Shown here in pieces: positions 1-10,300 of a stretch of DNA of 64,000 nucleotides (position 1 is its first letter; each line of letters begins with the position of its first letter). Source of the DNA: Bradyrhizobium sp. PSBB068 (GTDB taxonomy: Bacteria > Pseudomonadota > Alphaproteobacteria > Rhizobiales > Xanthobacteraceae); the NCBI GenBank assembly GCA_016839165.1, contig CP069300.1:4712001-4776000 (forward strand), read 5' to 3'. Made by a program: the position numbers and the translations under genes. Under the pieces are notes generated by a model. That model was not told the DNA's origin. It ran no database searches and saw nothing but the letters and a program-made list of their open reading frames with translations.

Positions 1-549
1 CACTTCGCCATCGATCGAAGTGTGGCATCGTCGCGCCGGGCGGGCCATGTGGCCGCAGCCATCTTGCGCGGCGTTTTGCCTCAATAGACCTACGGACCGC
101 CCTCCGGGCGTCTCATTCCGGCCCCAACGGCGGTCCACAGCCGGATCACGCGCATGCGCGGATCGACTTCACGCTTTGGTAAACGCCGCAGCCGGCCCTG
201 CCGTCCCCATGCTGACGCATATCGTCCATTCGCTCTGTTCCGGAAGCCCTGTGGCCGCGACGCTGCGGCGGCAAAACCGGCAAAAAACCGACGAATTTGC
301 CTTGAACAGCGGACCAAGCGGCGATCCGTTCGCAGCCGCCGACATGGCGGCGACTCACATTCCGCTCAGCGAGAACATATGTAGGCAGTATGACAATGAC
401 GCCGGACGGAAGCCGAAGCTTGGCTTGTCAAGGGCTGCACAACGCATCGGTTTTGCCTTATGGGTCATCGCGTACGGTGCGCTTGCCCGTCACCCGTCGC
501 CATTCGCGACCGGGTCCCACTGAAATTTGCCGCCTCGCCGGGAGGATGA
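1..549. other. Left-edge stretch with no recognisable gene
   Basis: The first 549 bases hold open frames on both strands, but none gives a protein with a recognisable motif, signal peptide or convincing ribosome-binding site, and their composition reads as GC-driven open frame. A 7-bp inverted repeat (positions 1-7 with 16-22, 8-base loop) sits at the edge and could be part of a terminator or larger palindrome belonging to a gene left of the window. The stretch just before 550 presumably carries the promoter of the downstream membrane protein. Confidence 0.5.
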
Positions 550-1626
550 ATGCTTCGGCTGCTGACCACGCTTGGGCGTGGTTTCAAGGAAAAGATCGGC
601 TGGAAACGGCTCGGAATCGCCGCGAGTGTATTGATCATCGCGCTGGCGATCACCTCGCTGGTCCACACCCTGAAGGGGGTCGATACCGGTGTCATCCTCA
701 CCGCGCTGACCGACATCGCGCCGCACCGGATCGCGCTCGCGGCGCTCTGTGTGGTCGGAGCGTTCTGCACGCTCACCTTCTATGACTTCTTCGCGCTGCG
801 CACGATCGGCAAGACCCACGTCCCCTACCGCATCGCAGCACTCTCGAGCTTCACAAGCTACACGATCGGCCACAATATCGGCGCCACCGTGTTTACCGGC
901 GGCGCGATCCGCTTCCGGATCTATTCCGATTACGGCCTCTCCGCCATCGACGTCGCCAAGATCTGCTTTCTGTCGGGACTGACCTTCTGGCTCGGCAATC
1001 TGTTCGTGCTCGGCTTCGGCATGGCCTGGCACCCGGCCGCGGCGTCGGCGATGGACCTGCTGCCGCCGGCGATGAACCGGCTGATCGCGCTCGGCTGCCT
1101 TGCCGGCATCGGCGCCTATTTCGTCTGGCTCTTGACCGGCGACAAGCGCCGCGAGCTCGGCCAGAACGGCTGGAAGGTGGTGCTGCCCTCGGCCAAGCTG
1201 ACGCTGCTGCAGATCTTCATCGGCGTGGTCGATCTCGGCTTCTGCGCGCTCGCGATGTATCTCTTGATGCCGACCGAGCCGCATATCGACTTCGTCTCGC
1301 TGGCGGTCGTGTTCATCCTGGCAACCCTGCTCGGATTCGCAAGCCACGCCCCGGGCTCGATCGGCGTGTTCGACGCCGCGATGCTGGTGGCGCTGCCGGA
1401 GTTCAGCAAGGAACAATTGCTGGCGACGCTGGTGGTGTTCCGCATCCTCTATTTCCTGATCCCGTTCGGGATCTCGATCTCGATCATGGGCATGCGCGAG
1501 CTGTGGCTGAACGTGGTGCAGCCCTGGCAGGAACGCAAGCGATTGAGCCAAGCCTGCACGGCTTCGGCGACCGTGCGGCAACCGATCGAAAGCCGGCAGC
1601 AGCGGATCAGGCAGCTGAAACGGTAA
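550..1626 (+). CDS. YbhN/UPF0104 family (lysylphosphatidylglycerol synthase TM-region) membrane protein
   Basis: A 358-residue polytopic inner-membrane protein with about seven or eight hydrophobic segments from residue 20 to 320. The pattern SHAPGSIGVFDAAML near residue 278 is the conserved small-residue turn of the family that shares the transmembrane flippase half of MprF. In MprF that half flips aminoacylated phosphatidylglycerol; free-standing members have no attached synthase domain and their cargo is mostly unknown. No catalytic C-terminal domain follows here: the protein ends in a short basic tail. A ribosome-binding site (gggagg) lies a few bases before the ATG. A paralogue occurs at 41116. 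Family call is firm; substrate is unknown. Confidence 0.85.
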   Translation: MLRLLTTLGRGFKEKIGWKRLGIAASVLIIALAITSLVHTLKGVDTGVILTALTDIAPHRIALAALCVVGAFCTLTFYDFFALRTIGKTHVPYRIAALSSFTSYTIGHNIGATVFTGGAIRFRIYSDYGLSAIDVAKICFLSGLTFWLGNLFVLGFGMAWHPAAASAMDLLPPAMNRLIALGCLAGIGAYFVWLLTGDKRRELGQNGWKVVLPSAKLTLLQIFIGVVDLGFCALAMYLLMPTEPHIDFVSLAVVFILATLLGFASHAPGSIGVFDAAMLVALPEFSKEQLLATLVVFRILYFLIPFGISISIMGMRELWLNVVQPWQERKRLSQACTASATVRQPIESRQQRIRQLKR

Positions 1627-1728
1627 CAGCGACGTTATCTGCCCCCGACCCGGGTTTTCGATTCCGGTTTTTTGATCCCCGCAGCCGCCTCTCTTATTTT
1701 CGCCGCACCGCTCACGTCAAACCGCGCC

Positions 1729-3687
1729 ATGATTGGCTTTTTGGTTCGATTTTCGTTTCGTGTGACGGCCTGCAGCGTGCTGCTCGGCAGCGCGCTCGCA
1801 ACGGTATCGGCTCCGGCCGCAAGGGCGCAGGATAACCAGCTTTCGATCTCCTGGGAGGTCCGCAACCGTTTCCGCCTGTTCCGCGAGGAACGCGACTTCC
1901 GCCTGCATGTCGAAAGCGGGCTCGGCCGCAGCGTGCTGGCCTCGGAACAGGCGCTGGAACTGCAAAGCGACGGCCGCGGCTGGGCGCGCAACATGGTCAA
2001 CCGGCTGTGCATCGACCTGCAGGGCCGCGTCAGCGAGCCGTGCAGCCGCGACAACGTCAAGGAAAGCTATCTGACGCCGATCGATCACCCGATCGTGGTG
2101 CGGCTCACCGGCCCGGTTCCGGTCGGCGCGACCTGCGCCTGGTCGTTCGACGACGGCGACGGGCCGCAATCCTCGACCTTCGATTGCGCCGAACCGGTCA
2201 ATCTGCGCGTCCGCTACGGCCGCACCACCGTCGCGACCGTCGACGTCGCCAGCGGCTCGGACGCCAACCAGCGCGTGACGACGCCGATCGCGGTGCGCGA
2301 TCTGCTGATCGCGGGCCTCGGCGACAGCATCGCATCGGGTGAAGGCAATCCCGATCGCCCGATCGCGCTCTCCGACGAAGGGTTCTGTTTCCGCTCCTAT
2401 CTCGGCGGCGCGCAATATTACCGACCGAGCCGCGCCGGCTACAAAGGCGGCCGCGCCTGCGAAGCGCCGGACACCCTCACCAACTGGCAGCGCCAGAGCG
2501 CGCTGTGGCTCAATTCGGCGTGCCATCGTTCGCTGTACAGCTACCAGACCCGCACCGCGCTTGCGCTCGCCGTGCAATATCCGCACATCGCGGTAACCTA
2601 TCTGCCGCTGGCCTGCACCGGCGCGACCATAGCCGACGGGCTGCTCGGCTCGCAGCAGGCGCGCGAATGTCTGCCGACGAAAACCGCCAACACCTGCTCG
2701 GGCACCGTCAACGGCCAGATCGCCGAGCTGCGCACGGCACTCGCAGCCGCCAAGCGCCGGCAGCCGGACCGCGCGCTCGATCTCTTGCTGCTGTCGATCG
2801 GCGCCAACGACATCTACTTCTCCGGCCTCGTCGCCAACGTGATCGTCGACACGCCGACCGAACGCACGCTGTTCAGCCAGGGCGGCTCGATGGCCAGCGT
2901 CGACGATGCGCGTTCAGCGCTGGCGCGCGACCTGCCGGCTGATTTCGCCAAGCTGCGCGATGCGCTGAAGCCGCTCGTCGGCGGCGACCTGTCGCGCGTG
3001 ATCTACACGGCCTATGCCAATCCGGCGCTGGCCAGCGGCGGCGCGCCCTGCCCCGGCGGCCGCGCCGGCTTCGAGATCCATCCCTCGTTCAACGCCGATC
3101 CCAAGCGGCTCGCCTCGGTCTCGAGCTTCGTGCAGAACGAGTTCCTGCCGCAACTCAAGGCGATCGCGCAGTGCCAGTCCGGCATCATCTGCCGCAATCC
3201 GCAGGCCGACCGCATGACCTTCGTCGATGCGCATCAGGACGCGTTCGCAAGCCATGGCTTCTGCGCGCGCGCCTCGAGCGATCCGGAGTTCGATCGCGAC
3301 TGCTTCGCCGCCAACGGCGACAGCTTCGTCTCCGACATCGTCGCCGCGGCGAGCCAGCCGCTGAAATGCGGCCGCAGCGCCGGCGAATACCGCGCCTACC
3401 TGCCGCGTGCGCGCTGGATCCGCGACGCCAATGACAGCTATTTCGCGGCGATGACCTATCCGCAGGGCCTGCCGTCCTCGATGCAGCCGACCGACATCCA
3501 CGACGCGACATGGGGCATCCTGTCGGCGGTGTATGGCGGCGCGGTGCATCCCAGCGCCGAAGGTCATGCGGCGATGGCCGATGCCGCCGTGCCTGCAGCC
3601 GCCACTGTGCTGCAACTGAACACCACGGTGCCCGAGGTGCTGTCCGAGCCGGTCGCACCACTGCCGACCACGCCAGAACAGCGCTGA
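1729..3687 (+). CDS. Exported SGNH/GDSL-type hydrolase with N-terminal extension
   Basis: The chosen ATG at 1729 gives 652 residues starting with a clear signal peptide that ends ARAQ near residue 34. Residues about 35-190 form an extension with no recognised domain. The hydrolase follows, with block I GDSIASGEG (Ser200 as candidate nucleophile), a block III SIGANDIYF (Asn360) and a C-terminal HPSAEGHAAMADA (His607). These are the spacing and motifs of SGNH esterases/lipases. Many cysteines in the mature part suggest disulfides and a periplasmic or extracellular location. An upstream in-frame ATG at 1672 would bury the signal peptide and is less likely. The substrate (lipid, glycan ester or polymer) cannot be told from sequence. 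Confidence 0.8.
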   Translation: MIGFLVRFSFRVTACSVLLGSALATVSAPAARAQDNQLSISWEVRNRFRLFREERDFRLHVESGLGRSVLASEQALELQSDGRGWARNMVNRLCIDLQGRVSEPCSRDNVKESYLTPIDHPIVVRLTGPVPVGATCAWSFDDGDGPQSSTFDCAEPVNLRVRYGRTTVATVDVASGSDANQRVTTPIAVRDLLIAGLGDSIASGEGNPDRPIALSDEGFCFRSYLGGAQYYRPSRAGYKGGRACEAPDTLTNWQRQSALWLNSACHRSLYSYQTRTALALAVQYPHIAVTYLPLACTGATIADGLLGSQQARECLPTKTANTCSGTVNGQIAELRTALAAAKRRQPDRALDLLLLSIGANDIYFSGLVANVIVDTPTERTLFSQGGSMASVDDARSALARDLPADFAKLRDALKPLVGGDLSRVIYTAYANPALASGGAPCPGGRAGFEIHPSFNADPKRLASVSSFVQNEFLPQLKAIAQCQSGIICRNPQADRMTFVDAHQDAFASHGFCARASSDPEFDRDCFAANGDSFVSDIVAAASQPLKCGRSAGEYRAYLPRARWIRDANDSYFAAMTYPQGLPSSMQPTDIHDATWGILSAVYGGAVHPSAEGHAAMADAAVPAAATVLQLNTTVPEVLSEPVAPLPTTPEQR

Positions 3688-3739
3688 ACGCGCGCACGGC
3701 ACGAAGGCGAGCGCGATCCGGATCGGAGCGTAGGGAGTC

Positions 3740-4315
3740 CTAGTGCCGCTTCGTCGCGGGCAACGGCGCAGGCGGCGGCGGCTTCACCGCTGCGGCTTGC
3801 GCCGGCAGATATTTGGCGACGATCGCGGGATCGAGCTGCGCCAGCGCGGTGTCGGGCAGCCGGGTCCAGACCTCGTCCTTGCCGAACAGCGAGATGCCGA
3901 GGTAGCCGCGCATGGTCAGCGTCTGCCCATCGGCGCTCAGCGTCATCTTGGCCTTGTAGACCTTGCCGTTGCGCGGATCGAGCACGTTGCCGCCTTCATA
4001 GGCAAGTCCGTTGCGCTTCATGTCGCGGATCAGCGGAATGCCGAGCCACGGCATGTCCTTGCGATCGTCGGTGCATTTCGAGCAGACCGGATTGGGCTGA
4101 TCGCCGGGCGCCGAAAACATCTTGGCGATCATGCCTTCGTACAGGCCGTTGCGCTCGATTACCAGGAACCAGCCCTCGGTCTTGCCGTCTTCGATCTTCT
4201 GCCAGAGACCGGCCGCCGTCGGCTCCGCCGCCGAAGCCGCAAGCGGAGCAGTTAGCGAAAAGGCCGCGGCGAGCGCCAAGATCAGCCGGAGTCTGGATAG
4301 CGTGTTCCGCATCAT
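3740..4315 (-). CDS. Exported DUF2147-type protein
   Basis: A protein of about 191 residues with a signal peptide (hydrophobic stretch ending near [11 protein letters not shown]) followed by a domain of the DUF2147 type: [15 protein letters not shown], then a CSKC pair, [18 protein letters not shown] and [19 protein letters not shown]2147 proteins are small periplasmic or outer-membrane-associated beta-rich proteins of unknown role. The C-terminus is a Pro/Ala/Lys tail. Two adjacent ATGs (4315 and 4312) follow an AGG ribosome-binding site; a TTG at 4333 is less likely. It converges with the SGNH hydrolase gene 52 bases away and is probably transcribed alone. Confidence 0.8.
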   Translation of the reverse strand: MMRNTLSRLRLILALAAAFSLTAPLAASAAEPTAAGLWQKIEDGKTEGWFLVIERNGLYEGMIAKMFSAPGDQPNPVCSKCTDDRKDMPWLGIPLIRDMKRNGLAYEGGNVLDPRNGKVYKAKMTLSADGQTLTMRGYLGISLFGKDEVWTRLPDTALAQLDPAIVAKYLPAQAAAVKPPPPAPLPATKRH

Positions 4316-4435
4316 CGTCACCTGATCGATCAAACCCGACTACGAGCAGACTACGGCCATTTCACGAAGCGTTCCAGTACCCGCGCCGCGCGGGAAATGG
4401 CCGATGCCCCGGCATTGGTCTCCGTTGGAGTGGAA

Positions 4436-5476
<1,041 letters not shown>

Positions 5477-5627
5477 TCAGTTGAGGTCGACTGGACGGCT
5501 TTTCGCCTGTCCAGCCAAGTGGGCCGGATCGGGACATGCATAATAGGGACCGCGGCCGGCGCGGCAACCCCTTGCCGAGCCTTCGTAACTCGGCTGTATG
5601 GACGGAAACTGACGGAGATCGATTGTC

Positions 5628-6089
5628 GTGAACGCCCCTGTCCGCGTGGAAGACACGCCGCGCCTGGAAGATTTCCCCTATCGCCTGTCCGACAACGTGC
5701 GCTTTGCCGATCTCGACCCGAACGGGCACGTCAACAACGCGGTCTATGCGAGCTATTTTGAAACCGGCCGCGTCACGCTGGTGAAGGACCGCAGCATGGG
5801 ACTGATGCCGGCCGGGCTCGGCTGGATCATGGTGCGTCTCGACATCCATTTCCGCGCCGAGCTGCACTGGCCGGGCCAGATCGAACTCGGGCTCGGTCTC
5901 GTCAAGTTCGGACGGACATCGACCACTTTCGATCAGGTGGTGTTTTCGGAAGGCAGATGCGTGGCGTCGGCGAAGGCGGTCACCGTGATGATCGATGAGG
6001 CGACGCGCAGGCCGACACCGCTGCCGGCGGAGGTCAAGGAGAACTTCCGCCGCTGGGTCCGTCGCGGGGTGAACCCGGACGGCGAGTGA
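5628..6089 (+). CDS. Acyl-CoA thioesterase, 4HBT hotdog family
   Basis: A 153-residue single hotdog domain of YbgC/FadM type. The motif RFADLDPNGHVNNAVYASYF at residues 25-44 contains the Asp-x-x-Gly-His-Val-Asn core of 4-hydroxybenzoyl-CoA-like thioesterases, which hydrolyse acyl-CoA in the cytoplasm. Translation appears to start at GTG 5628 preceded by a ggag ribosome-binding site; no ATG fits better, since the hotdog motif begins soon after. It is divergent from the ferredoxin reductase (163 bases between starts) and converges with the ferredoxin gene with only six bases between stops. Substrate chain length is unknown. Confidence 0.85.
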   Translation: MNAPVRVEDTPRLEDFPYRLSDNVRFADLDPNGHVNNAVYASYFETGRVTLVKDRSMGLMPAGLGWIMVRLDIHFRAELHWPGQIELGLGLVKFGRTSTTFDQVVFSEGRCVASAKAVTVMIDEATRRPTPLPAEVKENFRRWVRRGVNPDGE

Positions 6090-6095
6090 CGGAGC

Positions 6096-6416
6096 TTAGG
6101 CCTGCCGTTCCGGCGTCGACACGACCAGTCCGTCGAGCTCGTCGGTGACCTTGATTTGGCAGGACAGCCGCGAGTTCGGACGCACGTCGAAGCCGAAATC
6201 CAGCATGTCCTCTTCCATCGGCGACGGCGCACCGACCTTCTCGCGCCACGCTTCATCGACATAGACATGGCAGGTCGCACAGGCGCAGGCGCCGCCGCAT
6301 TCGGCTTCAATGCCGGGAATGGCGTTGCGGATCGCGCCTTCCATTACCGTTGCGCCGTTCTCGATATCAATGGAGCGCTTCTCGCCGGAATGGTCGATAA
6401 AGTGGATTTTGGCCAT
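6096..6416 (-). CDS. [2Fe-2S] ferredoxin (adrenodoxin type)
   Basis: A 106-residue ferredoxin starting [14 protein letters not shown]. The cluster ligands are in [15 protein letters not shown] followed by a distal Cys in LSCQIKV, giving the C-x5-C-x2-C-xn-C layout of adrenodoxin/putidaredoxin-like proteins. The region [19 protein letters not shown] is the acidic partner-recognition segment typical of this group. An in-frame upstream extension (to 6557) would add 47 unconserved residues, so ATG 6416 is chosen. In Bradyrhizobium and relatives such ferredoxins serve P450s, Rieske oxygenases or Fe-S assembly; the FNR gene nearby at 4436 is a candidate reductase. Confidence 0.9.
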   Translation of the reverse strand: MAKIHFIDHSGEKRSIDIENGATVMEGAIRNAIPGIEAECGGACACATCHVYVDEAWREKVGAPSPMEEDMLDFGFDVRPNSRLSCQIKVTDELDGLVVSTPERQA

Positions 6417-6578
6417 GATTGCTCGTGCTGCCGGAATACGCCGGACGATGGATGGAAAGGTCCCGGGCAGTCGTATAACGGGTCGATCCGCACAGCGCCA
6501 GCACGGAGACCGAAATCCTGCCGGCCGGCCGGGATAGCGTCCAGGCGCTAGCGGCAAGCCGGTGGGGATGCGGAAGGC

Positions 6579-6956
6579 CTAGGACCGGCCCAGAATCAGC
6601 TCGATCGCCGTGCGCGCCTCGGCAATCGCGACCCCGAGCGCGGCAAGCGGCTGGGCCGGATCGGAACCGCCGGCCAGCGCGGTTTCAAGGTTAGCGGCGG
6701 CCTCGGCGACGCCGAAAGCCCCGATCGCCCGCGCCGATCCCTTCAGGGTATGGGCATGGGTCGGAGCGTCGGGCGGCAAGCCGGCCAGCTCACCAAGGAT
6801 CCGGGCCGACTGGGTCGAGAACATCGCCAGCACTTCCCGCTCCAGCCCCGGATCGCCCAGCGTCATGCGCTGAAGGTGATCGACGTCGATCGGCCCGCCG
6901 CCGGGAGCGAGCGGCGGCGATTGCGTCCATTCAACCCGTTCGAGATGAAGCGGCAT
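6579..6956 (-). CDS. Hpt-domain histidine phosphotransfer protein
   Basis: A 125-residue free-standing protein with one Hpt helix bundle. The phosphoacceptor motif HAHTLKGSARAIGAFGVAE lies at about residues 67-85, with His70 (of HTLKGSA) the predicted phosphorylated residue. Free-standing Hpt proteins shuttle phosphate between hybrid kinases and response regulators in the cytoplasm. No kinase or regulator gene is adjacent, so the partners are elsewhere. It lies upstream of and divergent from the giant polar-growth-like gene, sharing a 380-base intergenic region with it. It is not ChpT, which has a different dimeric histidine-kinase-like fold. Confidence 0.85.
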   Translation of the reverse strand: MPLHLERVEWTQSPPLAPGGGPIDVDHLQRMTLGDPGLEREVLAMFSTQSARILGELAGLPPDAPTHAHTLKGSARAIGAFGVAEAAANLETALAGGSDPAQPLAALGVAIAEARTAIELILGRS

Positions 6957-7336
6957 GGCCTGTCCCTGTCGTCTCCCCCGGGGTCTTCACCGGCGGACCG
7001 TCGGCGAGCCAATCACGAAACTGGTTAACGAATTGTTGTCGGGATGATCGGCAAAACCGCCTGATTCTGGACAATTTCCGGACACAATCGGCCCTCTGCG
7101 GCTGGAATTTCGAGTACCCATAAGGCCTTATGGCGCAAAGCTGTTAACGATGATTAAGAAAGTATTAATCGCAAGCATTTCATTCGCACCACTCTCCCCA
7201 TAGGATGTTTGTGGATGTAGCGGACAAGCCGCCGAGGGGGGCGCTTGCGCTCCGCTTGTGGGCACCGGCTTCGAGCTTGCGTGGGGACGATCGCAGGCTC
7301 GCCGACGCGTAGATAGTGAGAGGGCTTGGACTGAAC
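6957..7336. other. Divergent intergenic region between Hpt gene and giant gene
   Basis: These 380 bases are visibly richer in A and T than the surroundings, especially 7010-7190, and should hold the promoters of both divergent genes. Several TTAA motifs cluster at 7144-7168, annotated separately. I see no RNA gene or coding frame that I can support. The long leader between the AT-rich part and the ATG at 7337 is GC-rich and could hold an untranslated leader of more than 100 bases. Confidence 0.5.
7154..7168 (+). promoter_or_regulatory. Candidate CtrA box (TTAA-N7-TTAA)
   Basis: TTAA at 7154-7157 and TTAA at 7165-7168 are separated by exactly seven bases, which matches the full-site consensus of the alphaproteobacterial cell-cycle regulator CtrA. 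A further TTAAC lies at 7144 and another at 7025. The site is about 170 bases before the start of the giant gene and on the far side of the Hpt gene start. TTAA is rare in sequence this GC-rich, which raises the chance it is functional, but binding is inferred only. Confidence 0.35.
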
Positions 7337-10300
7337 ATGGCGAACACTCCCAAGAAGGTCAAAGATCCCACCGAAGTCGCGCTTTCTGCCATCCAGGAAG
7401 CCCTCAACATCAGCGAACAGGGCACGGAAAACCGCAGCCCCCTCAACGAAGGCGCGGTGCCGCCCAGCCTGCCGCCGTCGGCGCCGGATTTTTCCGCCAC
7501 ATCGTTCGAGTCCCGTCCGACTTCCGATCGTTCGGCCTTCGAGCCGATCGAGGAGCCGCGCGCCCCGCGCCGCGCCGCCAATGACGATCGCGAGACCATC
7601 GGCCAGATGCTGCAGACCCTGCAGGGAGGGCGCGCCCGCAACGCCTTCACGCTGTTCTTCGTCTGCTCCGGCGCCTGGTTGCTCGGCGGCGCCATCCTCA
7701 CCATCGCGTTCTGGCCGGCCCTGCAGGCATCGATGGCCCAGGGCACCGGCGTGCTGGTGCTCGCCGGCCTCGCCGCGCTGTTCGCCGTTCCGATCCTGCT
7801 GTTCTACTACCTCGCCAGCCTCGCCTCGCACGGCCAGCGCATGCAGATGATCGCGCAATCGATGGCGCAGGTCGCGATGCGATTCTCCGAGCCGGAAAAC
7901 GCCGCCGCCGATTCCATGGTGACGGTCGGCCAGGCGATCCGCCGCGAAGTCGCGGCGATGGGCGACGGCGTCGAGCGCGCGATCGCGCGCGCCGGCGAGC
8001 TCGAGACCCTCGTCGCCAACGAGGTCGCGGCGCTGGAGCGCGCCTATTCCGACAATGAAGTACGCATCCGCGCGCTGCTGCAGGACATCGCCCACCAGCG
8101 CGACAATCTGGTCGGCCAGGCCGAGCAGGTGCGCAGCGCCATCTCCGGCGTGCAGATCGACCTGCGCCACGACATCGCGCTGATCTCGGACGCGATCGCC
8201 TCGCGCGTCGACGAGGTCGCCAAGAGCATCACCGGTGCGCTGGAAGAGCGCGGCCAGCACATCACGACCGCGCTGAGCCATGCCGGCGACAACATGATCC
8301 TCGCGCTCGGCGAGCGCGGCGGCGACCTGCTCGACCGGCTCGAGGAAGCCAGCGCCGAGACCACGCGCGCGGTGATGGACGCCTCCGAGCGGCTGACCAC
8401 CAGCCTCAACTTCAAGACCGGCCACGTCCATGACGAGTTCGTCGATCTGGCCGACCGCGTCCACGAGATGCTGAACGAGCGCATCGACCGCATCACCGGC
8501 GAGTTCGAGCAGCGTTCGTCCGCCATCGTCGACGGCATCTCCGACCGCACCGAGGAGGTCCACGACTCGCTGAAGAACTCCGCCGACTCGCTGCTGCTCG
8601 AGCTCGAGCTGCGCAGCAACGACCTCGTCAGCAAGATCGACGACGCCGGCAACCGCCTCGCCGGCCAGATCATGACGTCCGGCGACAGGGCGAGCGAGGC
8701 GCTCGACGTCACCGTCAATTCGCTGGTCGCCAAGGTGGTGGGCCAGACCGAGACGGCGCACGACTCGCTGTCGCTGCAGATGAGCGCGTTCGACGACCTC
8801 GTGAAGAACCACGGCAGCGAACTCGCCGAGAAATTCGCCCGCGACTCCGGCACGCTCGGCGCGCTGATCACCCGCCACATCTCGGAATTCGACCGCACGG
8901 TGAAGACCTTCGGCGGCGACATCGTCGAGCGCATGGGTCAGCGGACCCAGGACATCGCCGACAGCCTGAAGACCTATGTCGACACCTTCGACAATCGCGT
9001 CACCGCCAATGGCGGCGAGATCACCGCCTCGCTCGACCAGCGCCTGCTGCAGTTCGAGACCACGCTCGGCAGCCGCGTCACCACGCTCGACGCCTCGCTG
9101 ACCGACAAGCTGTCGTCGTTCGACAGTTCGCTCGCCAGCAAGATCGGCTCGTTCGACGGCCGCCTGCAGTCGCTCGACGACGCGATCGACAGCCGCATGA
9201 AGACGCTCGAGGTCACCTTCGAGAGCCGCGCCAAGTCGGTCACCGACACCATCGACGGCCATCTCGGCACGCTCGCGACGCAGCTGACCGAAGGCGCCAC
9301 CCAGGCGATCCACTCGATCGACTCGCGCCTCGGCCTGCTCACCACGACCCTGACCGAAGGCACCGTGCAGGCGATCGCCGCGGTCGACCACCGCATCAAT
9401 GGCGTCACCGAGACGATCGACGGCCACAGCATCCGCCTCGTCGACACCATCAACGGCCACAGCACCCGCCTCGCCGACACCATCAATGGCCACAGCGCGA
9501 ACCTGACAGACACGATCTCGGCGCGCTTCGCCGACATCCAGCAGGGCATCGAGAGCCGCGTCGGCGTCATCGCCGGTGACATCGACACCCGCGTCGCGCA
9601 GTTCGAGGACCTGCTCGGCTCCCGCGTCGAGGCCGTCGCCGGCCGCATCGAGAGCAGCGGCCGCCAGGCCAGCGAGGACCTGATGTCCCGCGCCGAGCTG
9701 CTGTCGTCGAGCATCAAGTCCCATGTCGAGGACGCCGAGCGCTCGCTGACCAACCTCGTGGTCAACACCAGCGAAACCATCCAGACCGGCGCGCGCACCG
9801 CGCAGCAGGCGCTGCTCAGCGTGTCCGCCGACGTCGGCAACCAGCTCAAGCTGAGCTCGGCCGAGGTCGAGAGCGTGCTGACCGCCGTCGGCACCAGCGC
9901 CGCCAACTCGATCCTCACCAGTGCCCGCGACGCGCAGGTCTCGCTGGTCTCCGCCTCCGGCGACGTCGCCTCGCAGATCAAGGCGCTGTCGGAGGACGTC
10001 GAGCGCACGCTGCAGGCAGCCGGCAGCGCCACCGCCGCGTCCGTGCTGTCGGGCGCCCGCGACGCGCAGACCACGCTGGTCAGCGCCTCGGTCGAGGCCG
10101 CAAGCCAGGTCAAGTCGCTGGCCGCCGATGTCGAGCAATCGCTGTCGATGTCCGGCTCCGCCGCCGCCGAAGCGATCATGACCGGCGCCCGCGAGGCCCA
10201 GACCACGCTGATCTCGACCTCGACCGACGTCACCGGCCAGGTCAAGGCGCTCGCCAGCGACGTCGAGCGCTCGCTGTCGATGGCCGGCTCCGCAACTGCG

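Noticed and set aside
20-523. A 167-codon plus-strand frame at the left edge
   Set aside because: No ribosome-binding site, no hydrophobic signal and no family resemblance. Overlapping frames on the minus strand are equally open, so I left the region as non-coding.
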